Shown here piece after piece: positions 31,569 to 42,453 of a stretch of 64,000 bases of DNA (positions are counted from its first letter, which is position 1; each line of letters opens with the position of its first letter). The notes beneath the pieces were generated by a model. That model saw nothing but the letters and a program-made list of their open reading frames with translations, had not been told where the DNA came from and ran no database searches. The position numbers and the translations under genes are program-made. Origin of the DNA: Linum tenue (lineage: Eukaryota > Streptophyta > Magnoliopsida > Malpighiales > Linaceae); the NCBI GenBank assembly GCA_946122785.1, contig CAMGYJ010000005.1, forward strand, positions 89,274,547 through 89,338,546, written 5' to 3'.

Positions 31569-34500
31569 TGTAGACACCACATTTTTCCGGTCTGATATCT
31601 ATCACGGGAACATCAAACTGCACTTCTAATCGAGAAGTGTGCCACAGTAAACTTGGTGCATGGAACCAAATCGAGGAATGATATGGGTCATGGTGAGGGA
31701 TTCGTGTTAGAGAATTATTCAAAGCTCGATATTAAAGGCTAGAAGAATATCAACAAAACATTGGAAGATCGACACAATCATCAGACATCACTACAAAGAG
31801 TTCAATTTACACATACAATCCTCAAATACAATTTGAAAGAAAGAACATTTTCTATCTAAAAGTGAAGAATCAAACCCGTCCCAACGTGAGGAAGACCATG
31901 AGCCATGTACCTTCCAAACAAAAGAATCAATTAGCAAAAGACCAGAATCAGAGTACAATTTGACCAAAGTTTAAGACTAGACAAAGCCCATTTCAGGCCC
32001 AACCGAATTCAAGACGGCCCAACTCGGCCCAACCTTATCCAAACCAGTCTCTGCCCACCTAATCTACAACATTTAGACTTTCAAGGAGGGAAAGCAGTTT
32101 TGTAGAGGCAGCCTCAACAAAGACCAATCACAAAGTGACACGTGGAATGTGCATTTTGCTATAACTGAGCTGTTTGGGCTCTTTGTTTGGGGGGGGACCT
32201 TGAAAAAAAAAACGCGGAAGACAAACGGAGAGCAAAATTAGAGAGTCGGTTGTTCTTCTTTATTGGGGAGATTATAGCAAGATTGGAGAGAGTTTCGCTT
32301 CGCTTCTAGTTACAAGTGTTCTAAGCAAGCAAAGCAGAAGCAAGATAAGGGTTCTTAGATCCGAGGTTGGTAACTTATGTACTCTTTTTCTCTATTTGAA
32401 CAACGATATGAATCCATTTTGCCATGTCTCTTTAAATTACTTCTATGAGCAGTCATTCAGTCACCTAAATATGCGATGTACTACTACCATCTGCTTGCAT
32501 CTCGTCTTTATTTAAGTACTCTCTTATCATCAGCTATCTAATTAATTTCCCAGCTATTACTTAGTATGCTTACTTGGTACACACGATAATTCCATTTTTA
32601 CAATGCTTTATGAAGTTTCAATTTCCTTTCTTAACATATACTTGATTCATTATATTATCTGGTAGTAACCACATGTATAAGGCTTTGTAGAAAGAAGCCA
32701 AAAACACCTTAGGCGTCATGATCTATAGATCTAGATCCATATCGAACAAAAAATACCATACCACATCCAATTTCAGTTCATAAACCCATAGCAATTTTTG
32801 AATAAATAAATCACAAAAGTCCCAATCAAACTAATAATAATACGATTAGTCAAAACTGTAGTTTCTTATAGGCTACTGATCGCAAGCAGTGGCGGCGATA
32901 TCTAATAAGTTAGCTTTCTTTTAAACTACTTTGTTTTTTCAATGAATTTCATATTTAAGAGCCAAAGAATACAAAGATTTCTATTTCATAGTAAATTCCA
33001 GATCCATATACCCACAATAGTTTTCAAAATCAATCCTAGCCTAGCAAAATTACAAGCAGTAGCACTAATTTGTAGTCCCTAGTTTAGCAAAATCACAAGT
33101 AGTGGCTGTAATTATAGAACGAAAACAGGTTTCGTTGCATTTTTCAACAGAAAAATTAAAGTATTTCATCTTTTTTTACATAACCCTAGATCCAGAATAC
33201 GCATACACAACAATATTTCCAAAAATAAAAATAAAAAGTCTCACCTGTCGTAGCCGTTGTCAAACCAACGCCACGTTCGTTGCCGGCGGAGTCCAGGGCG
33301 ACGCCATCTTCTGTTTCTCCTCTCATCGGAACCCCAAAAGAAAACCCAAATTAAAAAATAATAATAAACAACTCAAAATACGAAAAACATCAAAACAAAA
33401 ATAACCAAACAGCTCCGAGCTTATTATAAAAATAAAAATAACTCAAAAATAACCAAACAACTCAAAAATAAAAATAAAAAGTCTCACCTGCCGTAGCCGT
33501 TGTCAAACCAACGCCACGTTCGTTGCCGGCGGAGTCCAGGGCGACGCCATCTTCTGTTTCTCCTCTCATCGGAACCCCAAAAGAAAACCCAAATTAAAAA
33601 ATAATAATAAAAAACTCAAAATACGAAAAACATCAAAACAAAAATAACCAAACAGCTCCGAGCTTACCCCATTCCAGACAAGGCTCGCCATCCCGTCTTC
33701 CCATCGCCCGAAAACAAAACCCATAGAAGACATAAGAAAACGAAACCCAAAAATTAGAATCCGGGTTTTTGAGATAGAAAACCAAAAGAAAACCTACTTG
33801 CAAGCCAAAATCTTACATAGATCGCCATACTTCTAGTCAATCTGGGAGTCCTAGTCGTTTTTTGTGTAGGGCGATCAGAGATAGGAGGAGGGGTCTCGTT
33901 TTGTTGTTGTGATTCGCGTTCCAGAGGAATAGTTTCCTTTTCTTTCTTCTTGTCTTAGAGGAGGCAGAAGGAAGAGAGAGATGAAGAGTTTCCTTCATTT
34001 CTTTCTCGTTTCAGAGGGCAGAAAGAAAGTATGAGAGGGAGAGAAGAACGAGCGAGAGAGAGAGAAGAGAGGGGAACGACGGTCGCTTTGACTTTAGGGT
34101 TAGGTTCAATTAGGGTTTTTGTTAGAGACGCTTATATACTCGAATTGTTAAAACTACTAAAATGCCCTTAGGGTTTACCATCTATTACCGCCCTTACCAC
34201 CTCGTTTTTGTACATTAACCACAATACCCCTCTATCTGTTTAAAACAAAAAATGAACCCTCTAGTTGGGTTTTGAACCCATTACCTCAGGGTTGTATGCA
34301 ATCCGTTACAACACACTGGCCAGTTGGTCTGCGAGCATTTTTCCTATTAAGTTAATATATTCTTTTTCTTTTATCTTATGTTGTTTTTAAGAATTCTTAA
34401 TACGAAATTTTGAATGCAAAATAATCTTTAAGTTTCATTATTTTCAAATACTCAAATCTTTCTTCATGTTTCATTAATTAACATATTATTCGTTTTATAT

Positions 34501-34994
34501 TTTTCCTAATAAAAATATTTTATAATCACGATCAGTGGAACGTGCTTATAAATAAATATCAAAGTCACTGCAACGAACTAAGTGGACTTTGATCCCATGA
34601 TACGGGTACGTAGGCAACCGATAAGGTTCGAGTCCAACTAACTAATTAACTTTATCTTTAAAAGAACGTCAGTGGGCGTATAATAAAATCATAAACTAAT
34701 ACGACAAAACTATTTAGCGGTCCAATAGGACCCTACAAACACCAATAATTATTAAAAACATCCAACTGGTATAAAACTTATCGACTTAAGCGGTACCAAT
34801 TTTGGGTGTTGTGGGCTGTGATTTCACTTCCCCACACGTAACCGTACTCCCAAACCTAGATTTCTATTTCGTAGACCAAGTCTCAGTTCTGACCCTAAGG
34901 TTAGAGCCGAACGAAGAGTGTTCGATCCACTCCAAGTAAGATCGATGGCGACTCCAAAAGCGAACGCGACCCTACCCGAGGGACAGTTGAGACA
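31569..34994. mobile_element. Solo LTR of a large LTR retrotransposon
   Basis: 3426 bp, TGTAGACACC...GTTGAGACA, flanked by a perfect TSD CATAC (31564-31568 and 34995-34999). Removing it and one TSD rejoins the Athila coding frame across the site, which confirms the borders. No gag or pol lies inside, so it is best read as a solo LTR left by recombination. Its size would fit the long LTRs of Tekay/Del or Tat-type gypsy elements; lineage unproven. Orientation unknown. Confidence 0.85.
33222..33667. repeat. 243-bp tandem duplication inside the solo LTR
   Basis: About 200 bp beginning 'aaaaataaaaagtctcacctg' and ending 'ccaaacagctccgagctta' occurs at 33222-33424 and again at 33465-33667 (offset 243) with only a few differences. 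It holds GC-rich 'cgccacgttcgttgccggc' in A-rich surroundings. Confidence 0.92.
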
Positions 34995-36128
34995 CATACC
35001 TCTTCAGGATCGAAGCTAATGGCGTGATACAATGATGCATGATGAAGAACGAGATGGAAGATATCCTGTCTCACTGTCATGAGGGATCCATAGGCGGATA
35101 TCATGGAGGAAACCGCACGGCGCGGAAAGTGCTACAGTCGGGCTTTTACTGGGCCACGTTCTTCAATGATGTTGACACTTTCGCACGCCAATGCGATCAC
35201 TGTCAGCGGCCAGGTAACATCTCTGCCCTTGATGAGGTGTCCCAGAAGTCGTTTGTGACTTGTGAAATTTTTTATGTCTGGGGCATCGACTTCATGGATG
35301 TTTTTCCACTAATTATGCAAGACGTGTCTGCTCATTTCTTAAGCAGCTCTTTTCCCAGTTCGAGACACCTGGAGCCATTATTAGCTATAGAGGAACTCAT
35401 TTTGAAGGGAAATTTACTAAACTCCTCTCTTGCTATGATGTCACGCATAATGTATCGGTGGCTTACCATCCCCAAACAAATGGTCAGGCCGAGCTGATGA
35501 ACCGGGAGTTGAAATGGCTCATTGAAAAGACGGTGGATCAATCCCACAAGGATTGGTCCACCAAGCTCGATGATGCTCTGTGGGCATATATGACAACCTA
35601 CAAGACTCTGTTTGGTACTTCTCCATATCGGCTTGTCTATGGAAAGGCTTATCATTTACCCGTCGAGCTAGAGTGCAAGGCCTACTAGGCCCTTAAGCTG
35701 CAAAACCTTGATCTGAGTCTCGCAGGTACCGAGCAGAAAATGCAGCTGGTGGAGTTGGAAGAATGGCGTTATCGCGCCTATGAGAACACTAGACTATATA
35801 ATGAGTGAACCAAGCGTCTCCACGACACCTATCTCAAAGGCTCGAAGGAGTTTCAGGTGGGCATTCGAGATCTTCTATACAACTCCCACCTGTGACTCTT
35901 TCCGGGAAAGCTGCGCTCCCGATGGTCCAGACCATTCACGCTCACTCAGGTGTTTCCCTATAGCACCATCGTGATCGCCAATCCGCAGACTGAGCCCTTC
36001 AAGGTGAACGGTCATCGTCTCAAGTTGTACTTGGTAGGCGATGTCGAACGAGCGGAGTAGGTTGGTTGATCCTGCGGACCCTTAGTTCCTCCATTTGCAT
36101 CCAGCTACGCGATGGTAAATAAGCGCTT

Positions 36129-36146
36129 GTGAGGAGGAAATCCCAC
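36129..36146 (+). promoter_or_regulatory. Post-coding hairpin of element B, decayed
   Basis: 'GTGAGGAGGAAATCCCAC' after 'aagcgctt', 69 bp after the integrase stop. It matches the hairpins of A and C in place and sequence, with one mismatched and one wobble pair. Confidence 0.6.
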
Positions 36147-36470
36147 CTCGGTTTGCAATTTCATTCCCTTTTTCTTTTTGTTTTTGGGATTATGTGTGTC
36201 GTGTGTCAAACATGAAGTTTTGTGGTGAATTGTCGTGCCTTGGGGGATCATTTTCTGTGCATTTTCGGTTTTGGGGGGTCTGAGGGGTGTTTTTGGATAT
36301 CTCGTGTTGTTTTTGGCGTGATTGTCTGGTTTGCCCTGCCTTAAATGAAGCTATTAGTTATTGGTATAGAGTCATATTCCTGCAGAATTTCATTATGCAA
36401 TATAGTCTGGATTGAGCTTAAGTGTTAGGGAATGCTGGCTCTGCTGACTTATTTCCCCCAATTATGTTGG

Positions 36471-36511
36471 TACTAACAGGTTTCGAGGTGTGTGGTTGCT
36501 TGTTTTTGTAG
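36471..36511 (+). promoter_or_regulatory. Branch point and 3' splice site before the env-position ORF
   Basis: A perfect TACTAAC (36471-36477), then a T-rich stretch (ttgcttgtttttgtag) ending in AG at 36510-36511, four bases before the ATG at 36516. The branch A to AG distance is 35 bases, normal for a plant intron. Confidence 0.6.
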
Positions 36512-36515
36512 GACA

Positions 36516-37560
36516 ATGGTCAACCTAGACCACGCCTTCCTACAGGGCCTTCGCTACACCGAGGCTTATGATGGACCGTTTGCCAGGATACTGGAGGGGC
36601 AGATTGGGGCCACTACTGCCTCAATCTGGCCTACTTCGTTGCAGTTCCTCTGCCATGACGCCATTGAGGCGACAGTCCCCCACGCGTAGTGATGCCGCCG
36701 GCTGGAACTCCAGGATGACGTATTTGAGGAGCCCACTATGGAGTTCTATAACACCTTCTGCCACACTAGGAAGCGGCATGCTTATGATGCTGGCGCGGTT
36801 ACCTTACGACTTGGAGGTCAGCACCACAGTCTAACCTATCATGAGCTCGCCACAGCCCTAGGCCTGGACACCAACGACATGTTCTGGGTGGAGCCCACCA
36901 TCCTGCAGTTGGATTTCCAGACCCTTTACTAACGGATATGCCTGCAAAAGCACGCCACAGTTCCCTATGCACATAGTCGAACCCTGGCTTGTCAGTTTCA
37001 GACCCTGTAGCGGTTTCTACTGCGTTGCTTGCTCACTCTGCTATCTGCAGTCAGGAGGCCTCCGACTAGATGACTAAAAGGAACATGTACGCTCTGCTCC
37101 CCATGTCTGACGCTCTCAACCACATCCACCTTGGCTCGATTGTGGCGATCTCTTTCTCTCGGGTAAATGGTCACTAGAAGGTTCTCACACTACACGAGGA
37201 GCCCTACATCACTCGCCTTGCCCAGTACTTCAGAGTGCCGCTAGATAGATGTACCTGGGTGGGGCGCACTAGAGACTTCCCTGACGAGACCTTGTACTCC
37301 ATGGGCTTATTCGGGTCGCGAGGATGGTCCCGTGGATCCGTTGGCTCAAGGGCTTGCGCCCTGTCGAGTTTGCAGAGGCAGAGGCAGCGGAGGCCGAGGC
37401 TCCTACCACCGGTTGGGCCCCACCACATCAGGCTGACCCCAACCCGCTGCAGTTCTTCTCCAGTCCCTCCGGTGTCGGTTCTTCATCAGTTGCGCCTTCC
37501 AAAGATCGTTGGGAGGCCATGGAGGGTCTCTTCGACCAGTTAGAGGCTGAAGAAAGCTGA
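36516..37560 (+). pseudogene. Athila env-position ORF (ORF2), broken
   Basis: Starts MVNLDHAFLQGLRYTEAYDG at 36516. Pieces in shifting frames follow: EFYNTFCH...LRLGGQHHSLTYHELATALGLD (36738-36880), then PYAHSRTLACQFQTL (about 36963-37010), LNHIHLGSIVAISFSRVNGH (about 37115-37172) and a Pro/Glu-rich tail to 37560. The 'EFYNTF...FRLGG...L...LGL' pattern is that of the ORF after pol in Athila elements, often annotated as retrotransposon ORF-1 or transposon protein. Stops at 36687, 36930 and beyond. No convincing membrane segment remains. Confidence 0.75.
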
Positions 37561-37963
37561 AGATAACTTGGTTAGTGAAAGGCTATTTCAATTCTGCCGG
37601 CTTTTACATTTTTTATTTATTTATTTACTGTTGTAGACGACTAAGTGGATACTTCCATGGTGCAGAATCCATCACTTCTCGAGTTTGCTTGGGTTGAGCT
37701 TCTTGAAAATAATAAGTCCGTGACAGCAGCAGAACTATCCCAGGTACTTTTTCTGAAAGTGGTTCTTGTACTCCTTATAATTTCTTTTTAATGACGATAG
37801 CTTATCCTGCAGATGATGTTTGGTAGTGCGGATCCCCTTGAGAGTTACTGTGCATATCTTTTGCTAACAAGAGACAACTTGTACTTCACTGCAAAGGAGA
37901 ATAAAGGCTCTCGTTCTGTTTATGTACCTCGAACCACTGCACAGGTAACGAGTTTGTCTCTTG

Positions 37964-38067
37964 TTAGCATTGCTGAATACTTAGTGAGGGATGATTTCCC
38001 TTTGGTTGGATATTTTCTACTTCTGATTTCTCCTTTGTTTTGTGATGCATTAGCATTGCTGAATACT
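37964..38067 (+). repeat. 18-bp direct repeat at the exon-loss junction
   Basis: 'ttagcattgctgaatact' occurs at 37964-37981 and 38050-38067, with 68 bp between. The second copy is the start of an exon. The pair marks where the central exons were lost, with a local duplication. Confidence 0.85.
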
Positions 38068-39096
38068 CCGTGGATAACTCAATCATCAAACCAACATACA
38101 TGCTGACTTACGAAAATGCATCAGAGCTACTTAATTTAAATCTGGAAGAGGAAGTAGAATTAAGAATCCTTTCCGAAGCTGCAGCTCTGCGCTTTCGTTG
38201 GCGTTATCAGCAGGTTCGTCTCCCAGAACATCAATATGCTCCAAATCTCCAACTTGTGCAATTCTGGCTTGCAATCAGTTTTTTGAGCTTCCTTGCATTT
38301 ACCATCCTAGGGTATATCGAGGCCATCTGTGGCATCCATCGCAATCGTATTACATGAATTGATGAGAGATGCCTTTGGTTTGGTTCATCACTGTAGCCTC
38401 TAGGCTTCATGCATGAAAGTAGATTATTTACAACTGGTTTAGCCTACCTGTAGGCCAATATGCTTAGGTTGCCAGTGGTTTGACTGAATACCTGCAGTTT
38501 CTCTGTTCTCCGGTAATCTATCCTGCAAATTCTGAATTTTGCAGGGTGCAGTCGACACACAGAAGATAGAAACTCGAATTAAAGTGGTGAATCCTGATGA
38601 TCCAGAGCCGTCAATCAACCTCTATGTTGAGAACCAGGCTGACCATGCAATGCGGCTTGTAACTGAGATGATGGTACTATGTGGTGAAGTTATTGCTACT
38701 TTTGGATCTCCGAACAACATTCCTTTGCCTTACAGAGGACAGCCTCAATCGAATATTGACGTATCTGCATTTGCCCATCTTCCTGAGGGGCCTGTTAGGA
38801 CTGCTGCTATCACTAAAATTCTGCGTGCGGCTGAGATTGACTTCAGGAAGCCTATACGCCATGGGATTTTGGGGCTTCCCGGATATGTTCAGTTTACTTC
38901 TCCCATTCGCCGATATCTTGATCTGCTTGCTCATTATCAGGTGAGTGTCTTCCTGCATTTTACTTAAGAGGGCATGTTTGTTTTGGCTCCAAAACAAGTA
39001 ACTTAATAAAAGGCCGACATAAAAGCTAAAAGAACAAATTTCTACAATATAATACTTTACAACAATGATTCACTGTTGGATTAAAAAAAAACGGGA

Positions 39097-42000
39097 ATGA
39101 GAGGAGCTCTCTCCTCTCTCCTTCTTTTTTGTTCGTTTCTCGGCCGGTGGCTGTCACAGGCCGCCGTCGCCTGCTTTAAAGCCAGCCTAAATAATCAGAA
39201 TCGCTGGGCTCCTCCTTCGCCTTCCCTGCGCCGGAGTCGCTTTCGGGAACCTGGATGGGAAGAGGATGCTTCCGTCATCAGGAACGGGGGAAATCGTCGA
39301 GCGCTGGAGAGCCCCGCTCCTTCGAGGGCTCCGACTGGGATTAACTGGCGTCGAACAAAAGGGCTCTGCCTGAAAAAACGATCGATTCGTGGGGCTTTTC
39401 CCGAGATTACATCTGAAGAAGAAAGGCCAACCAAAAAAGGTCGGCTTGGGCCACGGATTCAATGGCGATTCCGCCTTCCACACTCGTCAGAGCTGGAAAA
39501 TGAAGACTCTGACGCGCCCTCGTTCGCGAGGAACAATATTAAGCCTCCTTGGCATCCATTAACAAACTCTCTTCTTATTAATCGAATCAACAATCGATTC
39601 AACATCTCTGGGCCCTTAGGGGTGGGTACCGCTGTCATATTGCCAGAGAAAGTGAAGAATGAGAGTAGTGTACCAATTTCCAGTGTTGAATTAAAAACAA
39701 CTCAGGGTGATTTTGTTCGTCTAATTGATCCCCTCGGGGAGGGAGACTGCGGTGACCTGCAAGGCAGTGTGAACGTGCAACTAAAACCCAGAAACATCAC
39801 CCCAATTGTTGCCGGTTCGGATCTGATCGACCGGATTAACGGCGCCGACGACAAGCGCAGGCGGGTTGGGGCTCAGTTGCAGAAGACTGATACAGAAGGA
39901 TTTTCGGGAGATTCTTTCGGGGTACTGGGCGGGATCAGCGGTGCTCTGATCCTATCCTGGGCGAAAAAATCGCAGTCCCCACACAAGAATCCTAATCCAA
40001 CTCTAAAACGATCCCTAACTGAAAGTCGGCTAAGGGGAGTTTCCCTTTTACTGGGGAACTCGGACTCCTACCTCTTTAAATTGCCCTCTGCCCCTGCTAC
40101 TATTATTCGATCTGCTTATCGGCGCCTTGGAACGACAGGAGAAGCGAGAGGTCTCTCCTAGAAGCTGCTCGGCGCTCCGATACAAAATCAAGGTACTGGG
40201 TTCCTCCCCAACATCCTTTCGACTGGTTTTTTTCTGAGAGAACTCCTCACCTCTGTCTCGGCGACTGCCCAACTCTATTGGAAGAACGCTATGTCGAGGA
40301 GTCTACTCCCTCCCGCTTCGGCGGTTGCTCTTCCCTTGCCGAGAATCCCCCTGGATTCGATGACGCTGCCCGCTGCTCCGCCGGAATCCCGAGGGGGACG
40401 AGCTACAGAGCTGGGTTCGGTGGGCTTAGGGCCGGCCAGGAATGGCCCACGTGAGACAAAGGCTACTGAATTAGTTTTGGGCAGCCCATCGTCCACTATC
40501 ACGGGCTTTGAAGCTCTCTCTGCCGGCCCAACTCCCCTTTTGGCAAAATTATTTGTGCCTGGCCCACTTCCCCATTGTCCATTATGGCATTTTATTGGTC
40601 CGATTACGGATAATCCCATTGATTCTAAAGTTTTATCTACCCCTTTGTGGCAGGTGAATACAATGGCTCGTGTAGCGGAGGACCAAGTTGTTGAATTTTC
40701 ACTTGATGAAGTTCAATCGGTGAAATTTCGTACCTCGAGGACTCTTTTGGGGAGACTACTTTCGGAGACCACTTTCACTGCTAGAGAATTGAGGGAAGGC
40801 CTGCTCGACACATGGCGGGTACAAGGGAACCTTTGGGTTTCGGACACTAAATTTGGCCTGTTTGAAATCAGTCTCCCAAGTGATGAGATGAGGGTTTGGC
40901 TGCTAAAACGATCTCCATGGATTGTTAAGGACAGGATTCTACATCTTCGATCCTGGACACCTTCTATCACACGACCTATCTTTGAGGATTTGGCCATTGC
41001 TCCATTTCATGTTCAATTATGGAATGTAAAAGAAGACTGTTGCACGAAACAATTTGGTCAGAAAGTGGCGGCTGGGATTATTGGTCAAGTCTTGGAGGCT
41101 GATGTCTTTACTTCCAAAGACACTGACGAAAGTTTTGTGAAAGTGCATGCTCTCATTGATTTTACCAAACCTTTGCGGTCTCAATTCATGGCGGTGAGTG
41201 AAGAGACTGGTAACTTCTGGGTAAATCTCAAGTATGAGTTTTTACCAACCTTCTGCTATCACTGTGGCCGGGTCGGGCACTCAAAGCCGGAATGTGTTTA
41301 TGGCCCCCCTACTGGCCAGGAACGGTTTGGACCACACATGTCTACATGCAAGACAGGAAGAAAGATTTATCGGGAAGATGAGGATTACCCGCATTACCGC
41401 AATGCAAGCAAAACAGTGTGGGTTAACAGAACTACCCAGTTGAGCAAAGATGGGGGTGAGAAGGTTGCTAGCAGGATCCCGGGTACTGTTACCCGCCCGT
41501 AGACCCAAGTGGCGACTCATCCTCCCCCAAGAGAGGTGGAGGCTCAGAAGAAGAAAGAGACACAGATTCGGCTACAAGGTCCAAAGCTTAACCCCATTGG
41601 GAATTGGGCTAGCCCTAAGCGTTTTGTTTTCAAGACATCTCCTCGGGTTAAGCTTGGTGGAAGTGCTCGGCGACAACAGAAAAGGGCATCACCCAGAAAG
41701 GTTGGACCTCATCCTAGACAGGGCTCAAAGGGATGCCAGCAGCCTGGTCGACGTGCCAAGCAGGTCTCACAAGGCCAGCAGAGCCAGATGGATGAAGCTT
41801 TCGAGCATTCAAGGCGCCGCAGACTGATTTTACAGGATGAATCTGAGGAGGAGGAGGAGACCATTGATGAGGGGTCTACTTTGCGTGCTCCTATTGGTCT
41901 GACAGAGGAACCTAGCATGAAAATCAGGGCTCGCCCACGACTTCGCAAAGGAGGAGCAGCTTGCTCTCTTAACTCGCCTCATAAGCATGGGGGCTCCATT

Positions 42001-42453
42001 CCTTCTGAGGATTTGCTTGACTTGGAGAAGGAGAATCTTACTGCTCTAGAAGAGCCGGTTGATGTTGCTCAACAAGATGCTTTCGATACTGATGAAGATC
42101 AGGATGATGAGGACCAGCACTCTTTCGAGATTAAGCGAAGATCGCCAGCTGAGGAAACCATAGAGACTCGTCATATCATGAAAGGGCGTGTTCATCAAGT
42201 GGTGGAGGCTTTTGAAGCTAGGTTAACTCTCGCACGGGAGGAGATTGGTGTGGACAAGGGAGGGCGTGTAAGGCTGAATGAGTACGGGTCTAATCTGATG
42301 GACCCTATCAAGGAGAATCGAAAGCGTGTGCTTGAGGAGCTGGAGGGGGATGTGGGTAACCCTCCTACTCCAAAGAAACAATTTGTGGAATCGACTGATC
42401 ATCTGGATAAGGTGGAGGAAGCCAGCCTTGAATGGCCCCAAGAGGATAAATGA
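39097..42453 (+). pseudogene. LINE ORF1, unusually long, two in-frame stops
   Basis: One frame runs from ATG 39097 to TGA 42451-42453 (about 1119 codons), interrupted only by TAG at 40159-40161 and 41500-41502. The nucleic-acid-binding part lies between: DUF4283-like (about 40665-41010, ending in SWTPSITRP) and a CCHC zinc knuckle CYHCGRVGHSKPEC (41251-41292). The 520-codon region before DUF4283 is basic, Ser/Pro-rich and unlike usual ORF1. The part after it is acidic and charged. An alternative reading starts ORF1 at 40291, leaving 39097-40161 as an upstream ORF. Confidence 0.8.

Larger units (their letters stand above)
30001..36060 (+). pseudogene. Athila pol (RT-RNase H-integrase), split and broken
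   Basis: RT begins near 30003 and runs through WVSLTQVV...IDYARLNDATIKDHF (about 30210-30365) and MLERLAGHEFYGFLDG (about 30385-30430). The catalytic YxDD region near 30600 is degraded. The thumb/RNase H part (FLGHSGFYWRFIKDF, FVLMCDASDY) is at 30800-31030. After the solo LTR, integrase resumes with HCHEGSIGGYHGGN, CDHCQRPGN (zinc finger, 35070-35210), [11 protein letters not shown] (35278-35310) and [19 protein letters not shown] (about 35460-35520). It ends with KVNGHRLKLYL near 36020 and a stop at 36058-36060. Many stops and shifts make it a fossil. Confidence 0.9.
30001..37560 (+). mobile_element. Element B: decayed Athila retrotransposon, 5'-truncated
   Basis: Contains RT, RNase H and integrase of the Athila lineage (Ty3/gypsy), the post-coding hairpin remnant and a further env-position ORF. 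Gag and protease are missing and no LTR pair was found. A 3.4-kb solo LTR splits it between RNase H and integrase. It ends close to the first recognisable exon of the RNR1 pseudogene. Confidence 0.85.
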
